Counted from the stretch's first letter, positions 1-9,731 are shown. The stretch: DNA of 27,444 nucleotides from Cylindrobasidium torrendii FP15055 ss-10 (GCA_000934385.1 KN880728.1:1-27444); one strand, 5' to 3'. Translations and numbers: made by a program. Notes: generated by a model from the sequence alone, not told the origin.

Positions 1-147
1 ACTTGCCTCCATGTCTTCTGCCCTCCAGAGTACCCGCCTATATACTGCCTATGTTAACTATAGACTTACTAGTATACTACTAATAAATGACTTTTCCCAC
101 TAAACAAACTACTTGATGAGCGACCAGGAATATTTGCCTCAGAATTG

Positions 148-470
148 CAGTGAAATGTGCCGTGATTTCATGAGAAACTATCTGTCAAAAACCTTGTCTG
201 CTTCACTGAGAAACCTAGTGAAAGACCCTTGGTCTTCGAAATTCTAGACCCAGTGAAAGTGAAAGTTTTCACTATGGATTTCACAGTGAAATTGTACAGG
301 TTTTTTTCACAGGGTACCCTGTGAACCCTCAGGGTTCCTAGGTGAGTCTCACCATGAGTTACGGTGAATTTCACGTCTAATCTACGTGAGATGCATTGGT
401 TTTTTCACGGGGTTTAGTGCACGCAGTGTCACAAACTTCATCGGGCATGCATCGCGCTGGGTTATAATTT
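148..470. repeat. GTGAA/TTCAC motif-rich patch
   Basis: This AT-rich stretch contains more than a dozen copies of the pentamer GTGAA or its complement TTCAC, in both orientations and often back to back (for example around 240-300, 306-325 and 355-372). Several adjacent copies form short inverted repeats able to fold. No coding sequence is evident. Such subterminal motif clusters occur in non-autonomous or decayed DNA transposons, but I see no terminal inverted repeats or target-site duplication, so the identity is open. Confidence 0.45.
306..325. repeat. 20-bp perfect palindrome
   Basis: The half-site TTCACAGGGT is followed immediately by its exact reverse complement, with no spacer and no mismatch. 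It lies inside the GTGAA/TTCAC-rich patch and about 700 bp upstream of the first DUF7918-type gene. It could be a dimeric binding site or part of a foldback element. Confidence 0.7.
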
Positions 471-937
471 CGGTCTACCTACGATTTTTTCGCAATCCAC
501 ATGACGACGTGCACCGCTTGCAGTTCTACTACTCCTATATAAGGAAACTTTCCCATTGACTGAGTACTACATTGTACGATGGCACACTCTGCCGGTTCTA
601 ACTTCTCGGAGTATTTCGAGACCCGTGCAAGGCATGAGGGAGAATTGAAGTTTTCGATGAAACTGACTTCTACTCTGTGATTTTGCCAACTTGGCAATCT
701 TGTTGCGACCGAAATTCCTTCCATGCATACTTAGTAGGCTGTGCCGCTGTGATGATGTACTAGATCCTTTGCTCTTTGGCTTCTCTTCTGTATCCAAGGA
801 AATATTAGAGACGGCTCTTTTTTCGCTACGGCCAAAATACAAGGGTCAAAGTTTTGATTGACCTTACATTGGTACAGCATTTATAGACCTTTGACCTAAA
901 GAATCCAATCAGCGGATCACAATCTTTCTCGCCCGAA

Positions 938-945
938 TGATCGGC
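938..945 (+). promoter_or_regulatory. TGATCGGC octamer upstream of DUF7918 copy 1
   Basis: TGATCGGC begins 84 bp before the ATG at 1022. The same octamer begins 74 bp before the ATG of copy 2 and 65 bp before that of copy 3. A shared regulatory site is inferred. For copies 1 and 2 it may simply be inherited through the tandem duplication. Confidence 0.35.
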
Positions 946-1021
946 CTCTTTCTTCTTTCCATCACCACGACCCCGAGGGCCCAATACCACCGAAAAAGGA
1001 TAGGACACGACCCCGTGCAAC

Positions 1022-2163
1022 ATGTTACTGTCCACAGGTGTTCAAGCGTGGGTCTGCGTCGATGGCGTCCGCTGCGAGGAATTCCAAGAAACAGTCAGTG
1101 AAAATGGACGCGATGTGACGTGCTGGATAGCGTCTGAGGCGGGAAAGGTGCGTCTGCAAAACCTTGCAATATTCTTCTTTCTGACCCCGCGCTTAGACGT
1201 TCTCGATACATTGGACCGACGTCCCGGTTGACCAGACCGCATATATGCTCACTATTGACGGGGCGTCCGTGGGAGGAGTATGCTGCAAAGATCCCAATGG
1301 GCGTCGGATAGAGAACACAATGACCGGGCGGCGTGTCGCGGCCACTGAAGAACGACCATTTATGTTCGCGCCAATAAAACAGTCTGGTATGTTGATATTC
1401 ATAGCTCTCCTGTAAGCTTGAACTCGCCGCAGATGATGAAAGTTTGCTCTTGAACTCTATCGAAGGCGTCGGCGAGATTAAAATCAAAACCTATACCGCG
1501 CACTTCACACCCACCCACCCGACCTACAAGCAGCCCGATGCTCAGAAGACCTTCCATGAGCGTATGAAGAAGGGCGTCGACCATCAAACATCGTGCGTCC
1601 TTCAAATGCACTGTACTTGTCCCTCGCCTCTCCTGACACTATTTAGATTCGGCGAGGCCAGGTATTCTCCCCCAACATCCGGTGTCTCGTACATCCCTAC
1701 ACAAATAGGGCCAATATATTCTCTTACCTTCAAATACCGTCCTCTGAGTGCGTGTGGTAATTGGAAGCTGGGTGGCACCCTACTAACAGTACCGCGTAGA
1801 TGTTCTGCAGGCTCACGGTATCGCGCCTCCACCCAAATTCGTAGACGTGAAACCAGAGAAGAAGCCAGTTGTGCATGACAGCGACTCGGAAGTTGAGATT
1901 ATTGAGGCAAAGCCCACGGTGCGCATCTGCTTCACGTTTAGAAGTTATTTCATTCATTACATTTCGCGAATAGACTTCAGTCAAGCGCGAACGCAAACGC
2001 AAGACCAGCAGCCCCGATGTAAGTTTGTACTTGGTTTCCTAATGCTTTCTCCGCTGACAAGAACTAGCCTAAAGTGAAGACCGAGAGTTCGCCTCAGCAC
2101 AAGAAAGTTAAAAGGGAACCTGTGAACTCAAAGAACGACGACATCATATATATTTCCGATTGA
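1022..2163 (+). CDS. DUF7918-type protein, copy 1 (tandem pair)
   Basis: Seven exons: 1022-1147, 1197-1386, 1433-1592, 1647-1747, 1800-1918, 1974-2018, 2068-2163 (278 aa). All introns are GT-AG, 46-55 nt, and phases match throughout. Residues 1-192 form a globular domain resembling the Agaricomycete DUF7918 family, with landmarks AWVCVDG, TCWIASEAGK, PFMFAPI, GVGEIKI, FHERMKKG and FKYRPL. The tail (193-278) is low-complexity and charged. It holds EVEIIE (223-228), three psi-K-x-E sites at K236, K251 and K262, a basic run KRERKRK that could be a nuclear localisation signal, and the C-terminal end DDIIYISD. No enzymatic motif is visible. The family has no established function to my knowledge; a nuclear, SUMO-linked role is inference. 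Exon lengths are identical to those of the neighbour at 2695. Confidence 0.85.
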
Positions 2164-2694
2164 CTAGGATTTGGGTGTGTCTGGATGATTTCTGGCTTTA
2201 GCTCCTTTGTTATGCACATAACTCGACGAGCATCTCTTCCAGTTCTGCGGGTTACAATGGCGCGAAGTTCGAAGCACGACAAGGCTCTGGTGAAACATGT
2301 GTGCGAGTATTGGAAGTCTATGTGCAGAGATTTGATTATCTCAAGCTGTCAAAGGACTAGCGTCTTTAGCCTCAGGCCCGTACAGCGTACAGTCTGCGAC
2401 GTCCTAATAGTATGTGACCGATCTGTTGACAACCAGTGTGGATTGCGCCCATTCCTTGCCGCGAAAAGCACTTTGGATTCTCATGTGTTTTTGAGGGGGA
2501 TTCCTATATCTTCTTCAGTAGGCCTGGTCGAACTCGAACTTAGCTTTGGTTTGGCTTTAAAAATCAAATGGCCTTGGGCAATGCCATCAACGGATCACGA
2601 CCGCTCTGCCGATTCCGGAGTGATCGGCATCCTGCCTTCTCCCATCACCACGCCCAATACCACCGAAAAGGGATAATTCGCGGCCCCGTGCAAC
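2164..2694 (+). other. spacer between tandem DUF7918-type genes
   Basis: This 531-bp stretch holds the 3' end of copy 1 and the promoter of copy 2. A 163-codon open frame from 2185 has no domain and no supporting context. The last 110 bp before 2695 resemble the upstream region of copy 1, including CGGATCAC, TGATCGGC and the leader CCCCGTGCAAC directly before the ATG. The duplicated unit therefore included the proximal promoter. Confidence 0.6.
2621..2628 (+). promoter_or_regulatory. TGATCGGC octamer upstream of DUF7918 copy 2
   Basis: The same octamer as upstream of copies 1 and 3, beginning 74 bp before the ATG at 2695. Confidence 0.35.
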
Positions 2695-3826
2695 ATGATA
2701 CTGCCTACCGGCCTTCAAGCATGGATCTGCGTCGACGGCGTTCGCTGCGAGGAATTCCAGGAAACAGTCAGTGAAAATGGACGCGATGTAACATGCTGGA
2801 TACCGTCCGAGGCAGGAAAGGCGCGTCTGCAAAACCTTGCAATATCCTGTTTTCTGACCCCCTACTCAGACGTTTACGGTACACTGGACCGATAGTCCAG
2901 GCCGCCAAACTGCATACGGACTCAGCATTGACGGCGCTCCTCGCGGAGGACGAGCCTGCGTGAACCCGACTGGTCGTCCAGTCAAATACACCAAGTCTGG
3001 AGAGCGTATCTCTGCCACCGCAAAACGACCTTATTTGTTCGCACCAATACAGCAATCCGGTATGATGACATTCACGGCTTTGCTCAAGTCTCACCTCGCC
3101 GCAGACGATGATGATTTGCTCTTGAACTCTATCGAAGGCGTTGGCGAAATCAAGATACAAGCTAATATGGCACGCTTCAGACCTAGCGCCCCGGTTTTCA
3201 GGGATGTCGGTGCTCAGAAGACATTCCACGAGCGTACGAAGAAGGGTATCGACCACCAAACCTCGTTCGTCTTCGTATCCTTTTTCCCTTGTCCATTTCG
3301 CCCTGAAGTTACCTAGATTTGGCGCTGCCAGGTATTCGCGTGCAAAATCTCTCGACACCTACATCCCCATACCATTAGGACCTCCATCCTGCCTCATATT
3401 CAAGTATCGTCCGATGAGTACGTAGAGTTTGAACGTTGGGCATCATCCAGCTAGAGGTGGCATACAGATGTTCTCCAGGCAAACGGCATCACTCCTCCAT
3501 CCAAATTCGTTGACGTGAAGCACGACAAGAAGCCTGAGATATACAATGGTGATTCGGAAGTCGAGATTATTGAGGTGAAGCCCAAGGTGCGTTACCGGGG
3601 TGTGAGTGTGATTTCATTCATTTATCCCGCGAACAGGTTTCAGTCAAGCGCGAGCGCAAACGAAAAGCCAGCAGCCCCGATGTGAGCTTGTCTCTAGCTT
3701 CTTACTTAGCCCTCCGCTGACACGAAATAGCCCTTAATAAAGGACGAGAGCTCGCCTCAGCACAAGAGAGTTAAGAGGGAACCTATGAACTCGAAGAACG
3801 ACGATATCATATACATCTCCGATTGA
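2695..3826 (+). CDS. DUF7918-type protein, copy 2 (tandem pair)
   Basis: Seven exons: 2695-2820, 2870-3059, 3105-3264, 3317-3417, 3468-3586, 3637-3681, 3731-3826 (278 aa). Every exon has exactly the same length as in copy 1, so this is a tandem duplicate. Exon 1 differs from copy 1 at only 5 of 42 residues, while exon 2 is far more diverged. Intron 1 (2821-2869) starts with GCGCGT where copy 1 has GTGCGT, so it must be spliced as a GC-AG intron; reading on does not restore the frame. The tail keeps EVEIIE, VKRE, the basic KRERKRK, IKDE in place of VKTE, a second VKRE and the end DDIIYISD. The function is unknown. If the GC donor is not spliced, the gene is broken after exon 1. Confidence 0.82.
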
Positions 3827-4382
3827 CGAGTCTTTGCCCGCCCTATCTGGCCGAGTCCGGTAGCTGTATGTGCTTGCAAAGACATAACGCAGATTGACGC
3901 TCGCCAGGCTTTTGCACACCAGCGCGCGCCCCGAGTCCTCTATTCTTTCCAGTACAGATCAATATCGAAACGTCCCTGCTTTCTTATGCAATTACTCAAT
4001 CACATACATGGCCTTTCCTCAGCTGTCGGTGCCACAACCTCCGAGTTATGTTGGAGGTTCCAATCTTGGCGCCGTGTTTTGAAGGTTTAGAATGGCATAG
4101 CAAGTCCGGGTGTTTGAGAGATGTTTTTCTTGACGTAAATGTTCCCAGGACACGGGGGGCAAGGACTGCGTTCGGCTAGCTATGTTTCGCACTGAGAAGT
4201 CGAATTGGAGCTTCCCTGCTAATCGAGATTTAGTCGCGGCTGAAGTTCATATAAGAGCCTGAGGTTGGCCACTTTCTGTGTTACGGTGACTGTCCCCTTG
4301 TTCTACCCTCACCATGGTCATAGGTGTACTGCGCGCTGTCGGCAGCCAGGTTCTCCTGCCTTTCTCAGGGTATCCAGTGATA
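3827..4382 (+). other. intergenic region before the membrane-protein gene
   Basis: No gene is visible in these 556 bp. A TATAAG sequence near 4250-4255 lies about 130 bp before the chosen start at 4383 and may be its TATA element. Open frames at 3894-4082 and 4265-4531 lack domains and conflict with the spliced model downstream. Confidence 0.5.
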
Positions 4383-6204
4383 ATGCCCTTCAAGAAACGT
4401 GCAATGGGGCCGATCATCTTTGTATTTTCGGTCGGTCTCCCTATCTTGACAACCAGAGATATCTGACTAGAAATGTAGATATCAACTCTCATCGGAATCG
4501 CAATATTCAACCTGCTTACTCAAGGGCATGAACTGACATCGTCGTACGTCGTACTCTTGGACCGTCTTCAGCCGCACCGTCTTACGCGCACACCCTACAG
4601 GACCGTCGTATTGCAGAAGTTCTATGGCGACAGAAGCCCTCTGAAGAACGAGAGCTCTACGACGACATGCCAATCTAGCTTGCTGGACGTGACCTCGAGT
4701 TACTATACACGCAGCGATACAGGCTCCAATCAGCGTATATCTCCCGGCGCATTCAAATGGACAATCAATGCATTCGACCCCGACGATGCGCTAGATACGG
4801 TACAGGGCGCCTACAGTGGCGAGCGCCTTTCATGCTTTGTATGTGGCTTCCGTGTAACTGACCGCTGTCCGCTGATGACCGTCAGGCTGGGAGCATGGGC
4901 CTGACATACTACTTCGTGGGAAACACGTACCTCTACGGGTAAGTGAATGCATAAACAGTCACCTCGGTTCTCACGACTTTGAAGCGTCTGCGCCAAGTGT
5001 GAGCTTATGGATCGCCAGGCCGCTACGTACGGCGGGGCATCGGGAATCAAGATCTTCGATATCTGTTCGAATTACAACAGACATTTTGACAAGTACGAGT
5101 TCCAGCGTGCCATGCAGGCTTCTTGCAATGCTTACGCACTTTATAGCTGGCCCGGGTTTACCAAGTCAGTGCAGAACAGAATCGACGGACTGATGGGGTA
5201 TGCCGTTTAGCAAATGCTGTATGCAGTAGCTAACCACCACATTGCGCACAGTGAATTGTCTACAAAGTATGAGGACCTCGCCTTCGCGCCAGGAGAGCTA
5301 CCCAGCGAAGCGTACGAGGACCCCTCCCCATCCATCATGAACCGAACAATCGAACCCAGCATGATAGAGTTCATCAACATCTGGATCGGCGACGTGAACT
5401 ACTTCAACAAGACGCGTCGGGATGGTTCCTCACCACCGCCCTGTCACAACAGCGAGTACTGTTCAAATGGGACGTACAATGTCGTCAAAACGAATGGCCA
5501 GCTCGATGAGAAGCATGAATACGATGACCTCAGCATGCTGTTCAATCTCACGGGAAGCCTGACTGACGACGGGCGTACACCGAGCGGGGTCTCCCTTCCA
5601 GTTTCCGGGGTCGGTTCCCTTCAACCTGAGAAAGCATTCGATGGGGATGTCAGTCGACTTCCGGGAGTCTTGCCAGACCTCTTTGATAACCTGTTCGCTC
5701 TTGTGGGATACCTTTTCGATGCCGCGCTTCACGATTTGGACGATAGGGCGCTTGCGACGTCGTTTATCTGTACAGAGCAGACGTCGAAGTGGAAGCCTGC
5801 GCTGTCCCTGCTTGCGGTTGTACTGGGTAACTCTCTGAGCGTGTTCAGTGTTGCGCTCACTGTGATGATTGCGGTATGGGATTTTCATCGCATGGTCAAA
5901 TTTGTATGCTGAATGGTATACACAGATAGCGGCATTCATCGATGGGAGACTGCGCCCTTCTCCGCCTCAAATCCCTCTAGTTTTGAGGAGAAGTAAACGG
6001 GGATCGGCAGATTCGACAACCCTTTCCGGGACACCAACAGAGGCATTATTTAGGAGCCATGACGAATGGAATCCCGATAAACTTTACTTTGGGCAGAAGG
6101 AGGATAGGGCTGCGCCAACCCGATTATCAGTGATGCCTCTGCTGGGGGAGTGGCCGAGGTCTGCTTCATCGCATAATTCAGGCGGGGCGGATGAATGGGC
6201 TTGA
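4383..6204 (+). CDS. two-pass membrane protein with large ectodomain, unknown function
   Basis: Six exons: 4383-4421, 4479-4838, 4886-4938, 4985-5197, 5252-5873, 5926-6204 (521 aa); introns are 46-57 nt and all phases agree. The start gives a short basic N-terminus (MPFKKRAMG) followed by a transmembrane segment at about 9-27, which is split by intron 1. Residues 28-402 look extracellular, with nine cysteines (including VCAKC and PPPCHNSEYC) and N-glycosylation sequons such as NES, NRT and NLT. A second transmembrane segment spans about 404-433, split by intron 5, followed by an 85-residue hydrophilic tail. Both termini are predicted cytosolic. It vaguely resembles the large family of uncharacterised two-pass membrane proteins in Agaricomycetes, but I recognise no named domain. 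Splicing intron 5 skips a TGA that would otherwise end the protein just after the second membrane segment. Confidence 0.75.
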
Positions 6205-6227
6205 GATATGTAGGGAGAATTTTGTGG

Positions 6228-6233
6228 AATAAA
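6228..6233 (+). terminator. AATAAA polyadenylation signal
   Basis: AATAAA starts 24 bp after the stop codon of the membrane-protein gene, in AT-rich sequence. It is a plausible 3'-end signal, though fungal signals are degenerate. Confidence 0.45.
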
Positions 6234-6870
6234 ATGTATGTATCTATTAATTTTTGTGCTTTACATCGAACACTTGATTTTGTACCTGGACTCTAGCGCT
6301 CAAGCTCGGAACGAGAGAAAACAGAGTATCATTCATACGGTAATACATACCTCTCCAATAAAACCTGATAAATATCACCTATGTGGTACAATGCGAACCC
6401 GATGAAACTTCAATGGAAGATCTCGATCATGAACAATGAATGTGAAGTATCACATGTGTTTGGGCAAATATCATTCTCACTACGCCCCAATCAGTACCAT
6501 CGTCGATATGTTTTGACCGGTGGTCCTTGGGTTCAACATATTTGCTGTCGGCGCTCAACGCCCTCTGAATGAACTATGACAGACAGATTCGCTGACTGCT
6601 GCTTATGATAACGCCACGCGTGACAACCCCTGCGAAATGTTATAATGTAATTTTTCAATCTCTGAGATTTTGTGCCTTTGAATCGCCCAAGGACCGTGCA
6701 ACTGTCCGATGAGCATGGGCAGGCCAGACACTATGTATCCTTTGAATACAGGGCAAAGCGAACTTTCGGAGACATTAAGATGTAGATGAGCGAGTACATT
6801 TGACGAGAACGTTTGGATTCTTTTGGGCGTAAGACTTAAGTAGCGAGTGTTTGTCTTTTGATCCGGTGCG

Positions 6871-6880
6871 AGCACGTGCT
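6871..6880. promoter_or_regulatory. E-box palindrome AGCACGTGCT
   Basis: A perfect 10-bp palindrome with a CACGTG core, ending 82 bp before the ATG at 6962. CACGTG is the usual target of fungal bHLH regulators. It is absent from the proximal upstream regions of the other DUF7918-type copies, so regulation may differ. Confidence 0.35.
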
Positions 6881-6896
6881 AGCTTCGGGGTCAGAC

Positions 6897-6904
6897 TGAT
6901 CGGC
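6897..6904 (+). promoter_or_regulatory. TGATCGGC octamer upstream of DUF7918 copy 3
   Basis: The same octamer as in front of copies 1 and 2, beginning 65 bp before the ATG at 6962. The flanks differ from the tandem pair, which makes chance inheritance less likely here. Confidence 0.4.
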
Positions 6905-6961
6905 GAGTCAGTTGATTCTTGCCACTTCGACCGCTTTCCATCGGACGGGACTCGCTGCAAA

Positions 6962-8080
6962 ATGCGCATTCACACTGGACTCGAAGCTTGGGTATCCATC
7001 GAAGGGGAACGCTGCGAAGAGTATGGACAGACACTCGCCGCCAACGGACGCGACGTTACATGCTGGATAGCCTCAGAGGCAGGCAAGGTGCGCTATACAC
7101 TCAGGACGATGAGACCAATTCTAAGCAGCTTGCAAGACCTTTTCTGTCCACTGGCAGGACAGACCAACCCAACAGATGGACTATGCACTCATTATCGACG
7201 GCGTTGACATTGGTGGCAAATGCTGCGTTAACCCGACCGGGCGTCTGGTGTCCATGGATATGACGGGGACGCGTATATCCGCCATAGAAGAGCAGCCTTT
7301 CATGTTCGCGCCAATTAGACAATCAGGCGCGTCTTTTTCCCGGCTCAAGACGTCGCAATGCTGACATTATTGCAGATGATGAGTCGTTGCTTCTCAACTC
7401 TGTCGAGGGCGTAGGTGAAATCCAAATCAAGACGGGGACCGCACGCTTCCAACCCGCTATTCGTACATATGCGCCTCCACCCTCAGGGAAAACATTCCAC
7501 GAACGCATGAAGAAGGGGATAGATCATCAAACATCGTATGTGTACAAGATCCAGCTTAGTTTTTGTTATTCAGGCCACTACTAGATTCGGGGCTGCAAAG
7601 TTAGTTGCTCAAGAAAGCGTCACAGCATACAGGCCTGTCCCTGTAGGCGTCCCCACCATGCTTACATTCAAATACCGACCACTAAGTGCGATTAATGCGA
7701 CCTCTCTGCCAAGCACTCTCTCATGCGTTACCAGATGTATTGCAAGCCAACGGCATAGCGCCCCGACCCAAGACTATTGAAACCAAACCTGTGGTTAAAC
7801 AACCTGCCATTGAAGACGATGATTCAGAGGTGGAAATAGTCGAAACCAAGCCCAAGGTATGTCACGTATCTTTCTATAATCCACTTTTTCTCATGGCTCG
7901 AATAGACCTCTGTCAAGCGCGAGCGCACAGACGTAGGCCTGCCGATGAATCTTTTTTTCAATCTTTCTTGACGCTTCACAGGTCGCTGCACAGCACGGAG
8001 GGTCTCCCGCGCGCAAGAAAGTGAAGAGGGAGGCTGCTCCGAAGATACCCAGCGACGATATCATATACATCTCAGATTAA
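6962..8080 (+). CDS. DUF7918-type protein, copy 3
   Basis: Seven exons: 6962-7087, 7137-7326, 7376-7535, 7585-7685, 7735-7856, 7906-7932, 7982-8080 (274 aa). Exons 1-4 have the same lengths as in the tandem pair; the tail exons differ by small indels. The globular part keeps GLEAWVSIEG, TCWIASEAGK, PFMFAPI, GVGEIQI, FHERMKKG and FKYRPL. Intron 1 ends in AAG. Intron 2 (7327-7375) begins GCGCGT and needs GC-AG splicing; the nearby GT at 7331 would break the frame. The tail has EVEIVE, VKRE twice and DDIIYISD. The long basic run of copies 1 and 2 is shortened in exon 6, but a KKVKRE stretch remains. The function is unknown; a nuclear role is inferred from tail composition only. Confidence 0.82.
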
Positions 8081-8381
8081 TCGACACCCATTTAGGAGGA
8101 GGGGACATTTCCCTTCACTGCTTATTATTTCTACTATTTTACCACATACATGTAAGTGGACGACGACCTTCTCTCATCCGGTTTTTTATACCCGTACTGT
8201 ACTCATCTAACACAATCTAAAGACAGCTTCTATAGAACTCGAAATGTGATAATGATACACTGTTGTTCCGCCATGGCAAAGCTTAGGATCCCACTGAGGC
8301 CAAAATTCAGATGCAAGGCGTGACATTCGTGTAAGGGTAATAATGAAGTCGTGCTACTAATACTAGGAAGAGGGAGGTTGT
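8081..8381. other. convergent intergenic region
   Basis: About 300 bp between the stop of DUF7918 copy 3 and the stop of the secreted-protein gene on the other strand. It is AT-rich and should hold both 3' ends. I see no further gene. Confidence 0.6.
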
Positions 8382-8940
8382 TTAGTTGAACTAAGGATGT
8401 CAGATGGTTAGTCGTTTGAACATTATACTTGTACATATGGGACTCACGCAGTCGCCGCAAGCCGCACGGTCAGCCATGCAGACAGTGCCAGAGTCGGTGA
8501 CCTCGACGCGTCCATTGACAGTGCCCTTCGACTCCGAGCGGCAGCCCAGGATCTGTCCAACGGCAGTATGGACGTCCTCCCCTGCAGCGAAAGTGAGTAA
8601 CTTGTTGCAGATAGCGAGTGCAAGGACAAGACATACAAAGCGGGGACCTCCAGGAGGTGTAGACGCAGCACTTGCCGTAGCAAGTCGGGTTATACTCGAG
8701 CGTGGTACCGGAGTGGCAGGTCGCGCCCCAGGTCGCGTCCTGGTAGTACGGCCAGTTGTCAAAGAGGTGCTGGCAGTCGGACAGCGTTGCGTCTCCAGCG
8801 ACGCCGCACTCAGGCTTGTTCGCGTTGTTGGTTTGGCGCGCGCCGATGCTGGTGGCGTTGGTGAACTGGATAGAGCTTGGCGCTGCAACGGCAGAAGAGA
8901 CGAGCACGAAGAGGGCAGCGAAAGAAGTGAAGGTCTTCAT
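8382..8940 (-). CDS. small secreted cysteine-rich protein
   Basis: Three exons on the minus strand: 8940-8637, 8581-8448 and a 9-nt last exon 8390-8382 (Phe-Asn-stop); 148 aa. The donors are GTATGT and GTGAGT. Residues 1-19 are a clear signal peptide ending SSAVA. The mature protein has ten cysteines: C45, C56, C75, C87, C91, C92, C115, C136, C143 and C146. Landmarks are TLSDC, KCCVY, GTVNG and CGDC. The tiny last exon completes CGDCF, which matches CGDCFDD in the divergent neighbour, and this decided the model. Even cysteine number and small size suggest a disulfide-stabilised extracellular protein. The pattern is distantly reminiscent of Hce2/Ecp2-like secreted proteins, but I cannot assign it. 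A TATA box lies 97 bp upstream. Confidence 0.78.
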
Positions 8941-9036
8941 GGCTGAGGTGGTGCTTCAAGAATGAATAAAAGGTAGAGCTGGTGAAGATGAAGGATGAAG
9001 AGGCTCTGAAGTCCTACCATCGGGGATCCCAAGGTC

Positions 9037-9042
9037 TTTATA
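9037..9042 (-). promoter_or_regulatory. TATA box of the minus-strand secreted-protein gene
   Basis: Read on the minus strand the sequence is TATAAA, 97 bp before the ATG at 8940, a usual spacing in fungi. Confidence 0.6.
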
Positions 9043-9601
9043 CCTTCTGCGAGGACGCGCAAGGTGAGTCGTTGAGATTATTGTAACCACAGAGACACGC
9101 ACCCGGACAATTATTTACCATGACGGCTGTTTTGGGCTCGAATGCTGGTCTGCGCATGCCAAACATGCACAGAAAACAACGGATTTTCGGTGACGTTTCA
9201 AGCTTATTTCTTGCATGCAAGGATTCGGCTTTTTGACTGGTAAGTAGTTGACTTGTATTGGTAAATTGGAGGACGTGGCTGTAAACCAATATAGTAGACG
9301 ACTCCCACAAAGAAATTGTAGACGACTGTACCAGAGGCCACCTGCAACAAATGCGTTTGAGGCTACGGGAAGGGTCCCGAGAAAAGCCATCGCCGATCCA
9401 CTCTCGGCCCCATGTTCAAACAAAGCAAGCAAGTTACGTAAGAAAAATTGATATGAAACTCGTCGAAATGAAGCAAATGATGTGCGCAGCGCGCGCTTTC
9501 GCGACGACCGCGACGACGGGGCTCCACAAACGATGGAAACTTTCATCCGATAGGCCTGATGCTTTGCAACACGCTGAACTAGGCTGTGGACGCGACTGTG
9601 G

Positions 9602-9608
9602 TATAAAA
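9602..9608 (+). promoter_or_regulatory. TATA box of the plus-strand secreted-protein gene
   Basis: TATAAAA lies 130 bp before the ATG at 9732, followed by a CT-rich leader, the arrangement common in well-expressed fungal genes. Confidence 0.65.
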
Positions 9609-9731
9609 GCACTGCCAAATTCTGAGTCTAATCCCCAGCACCCAGCTTCCATCTTCTTTTCGACGCTGCTGCCTTATTCTTCTTATTCTTACTTCTTCAC
9701 TCCGCTCTTGGCATCTCTTTTCAACTTCACA

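Larger units (their letters stand above)
1..1021. other. gene-free region upstream of the first DUF7918-type gene
   Basis: No convincing gene is visible on either strand; the short reading frames have no splice-compatible partners or recognisable domains. Apart from the motif-rich patch at 148-470, the last 120 bp act as the promoter and leader of the gene starting at 1022. They include a CCAAT box at about 905-909. About 90 bp upstream of the ATG is clearly homologous to the leader of the tandem copy at 2695. Confidence 0.6.
6205..6961. other. intergenic region between membrane-protein gene and DUF7918 copy 3
   Basis: AT-rich and gene-free on both strands. It contains the 3' end of the membrane-protein gene and, in the last 100 bp, promoter elements of copy 3. 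The short frames at 6381-6572, 6603-6875 and 6775-6969 have no domain or splice partner. Confidence 0.6.
8941..9731. other. divergent promoter region between two secreted-protein genes
   Basis: The 791 bp between two head-to-head start codons carry a TATA box for each direction (9037-9042 minus, 9602-9608 plus). The leader before 9732 is pyrimidine-rich. An open frame runs in phase into the plus-strand gene from 9351, but it crosses the TATA box and would remove the signal peptide from the N-terminus, so I treat it as non-coding. Confidence 0.6.

Noticed and set aside
8404..8946. 181-codon plus-strand frame opposite the small secreted protein
   Set aside because: It is antisense to a spliced gene with signal peptide and conserved cysteines; it is a shadow of GC-rich codon use.
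9351..9731. N-terminal extension in frame with the secreted two-domain protein
   Set aside because: It would run through the TATA box at 9602-9608 and bury the signal peptide. The start at 9732 gives a normal secreted protein.
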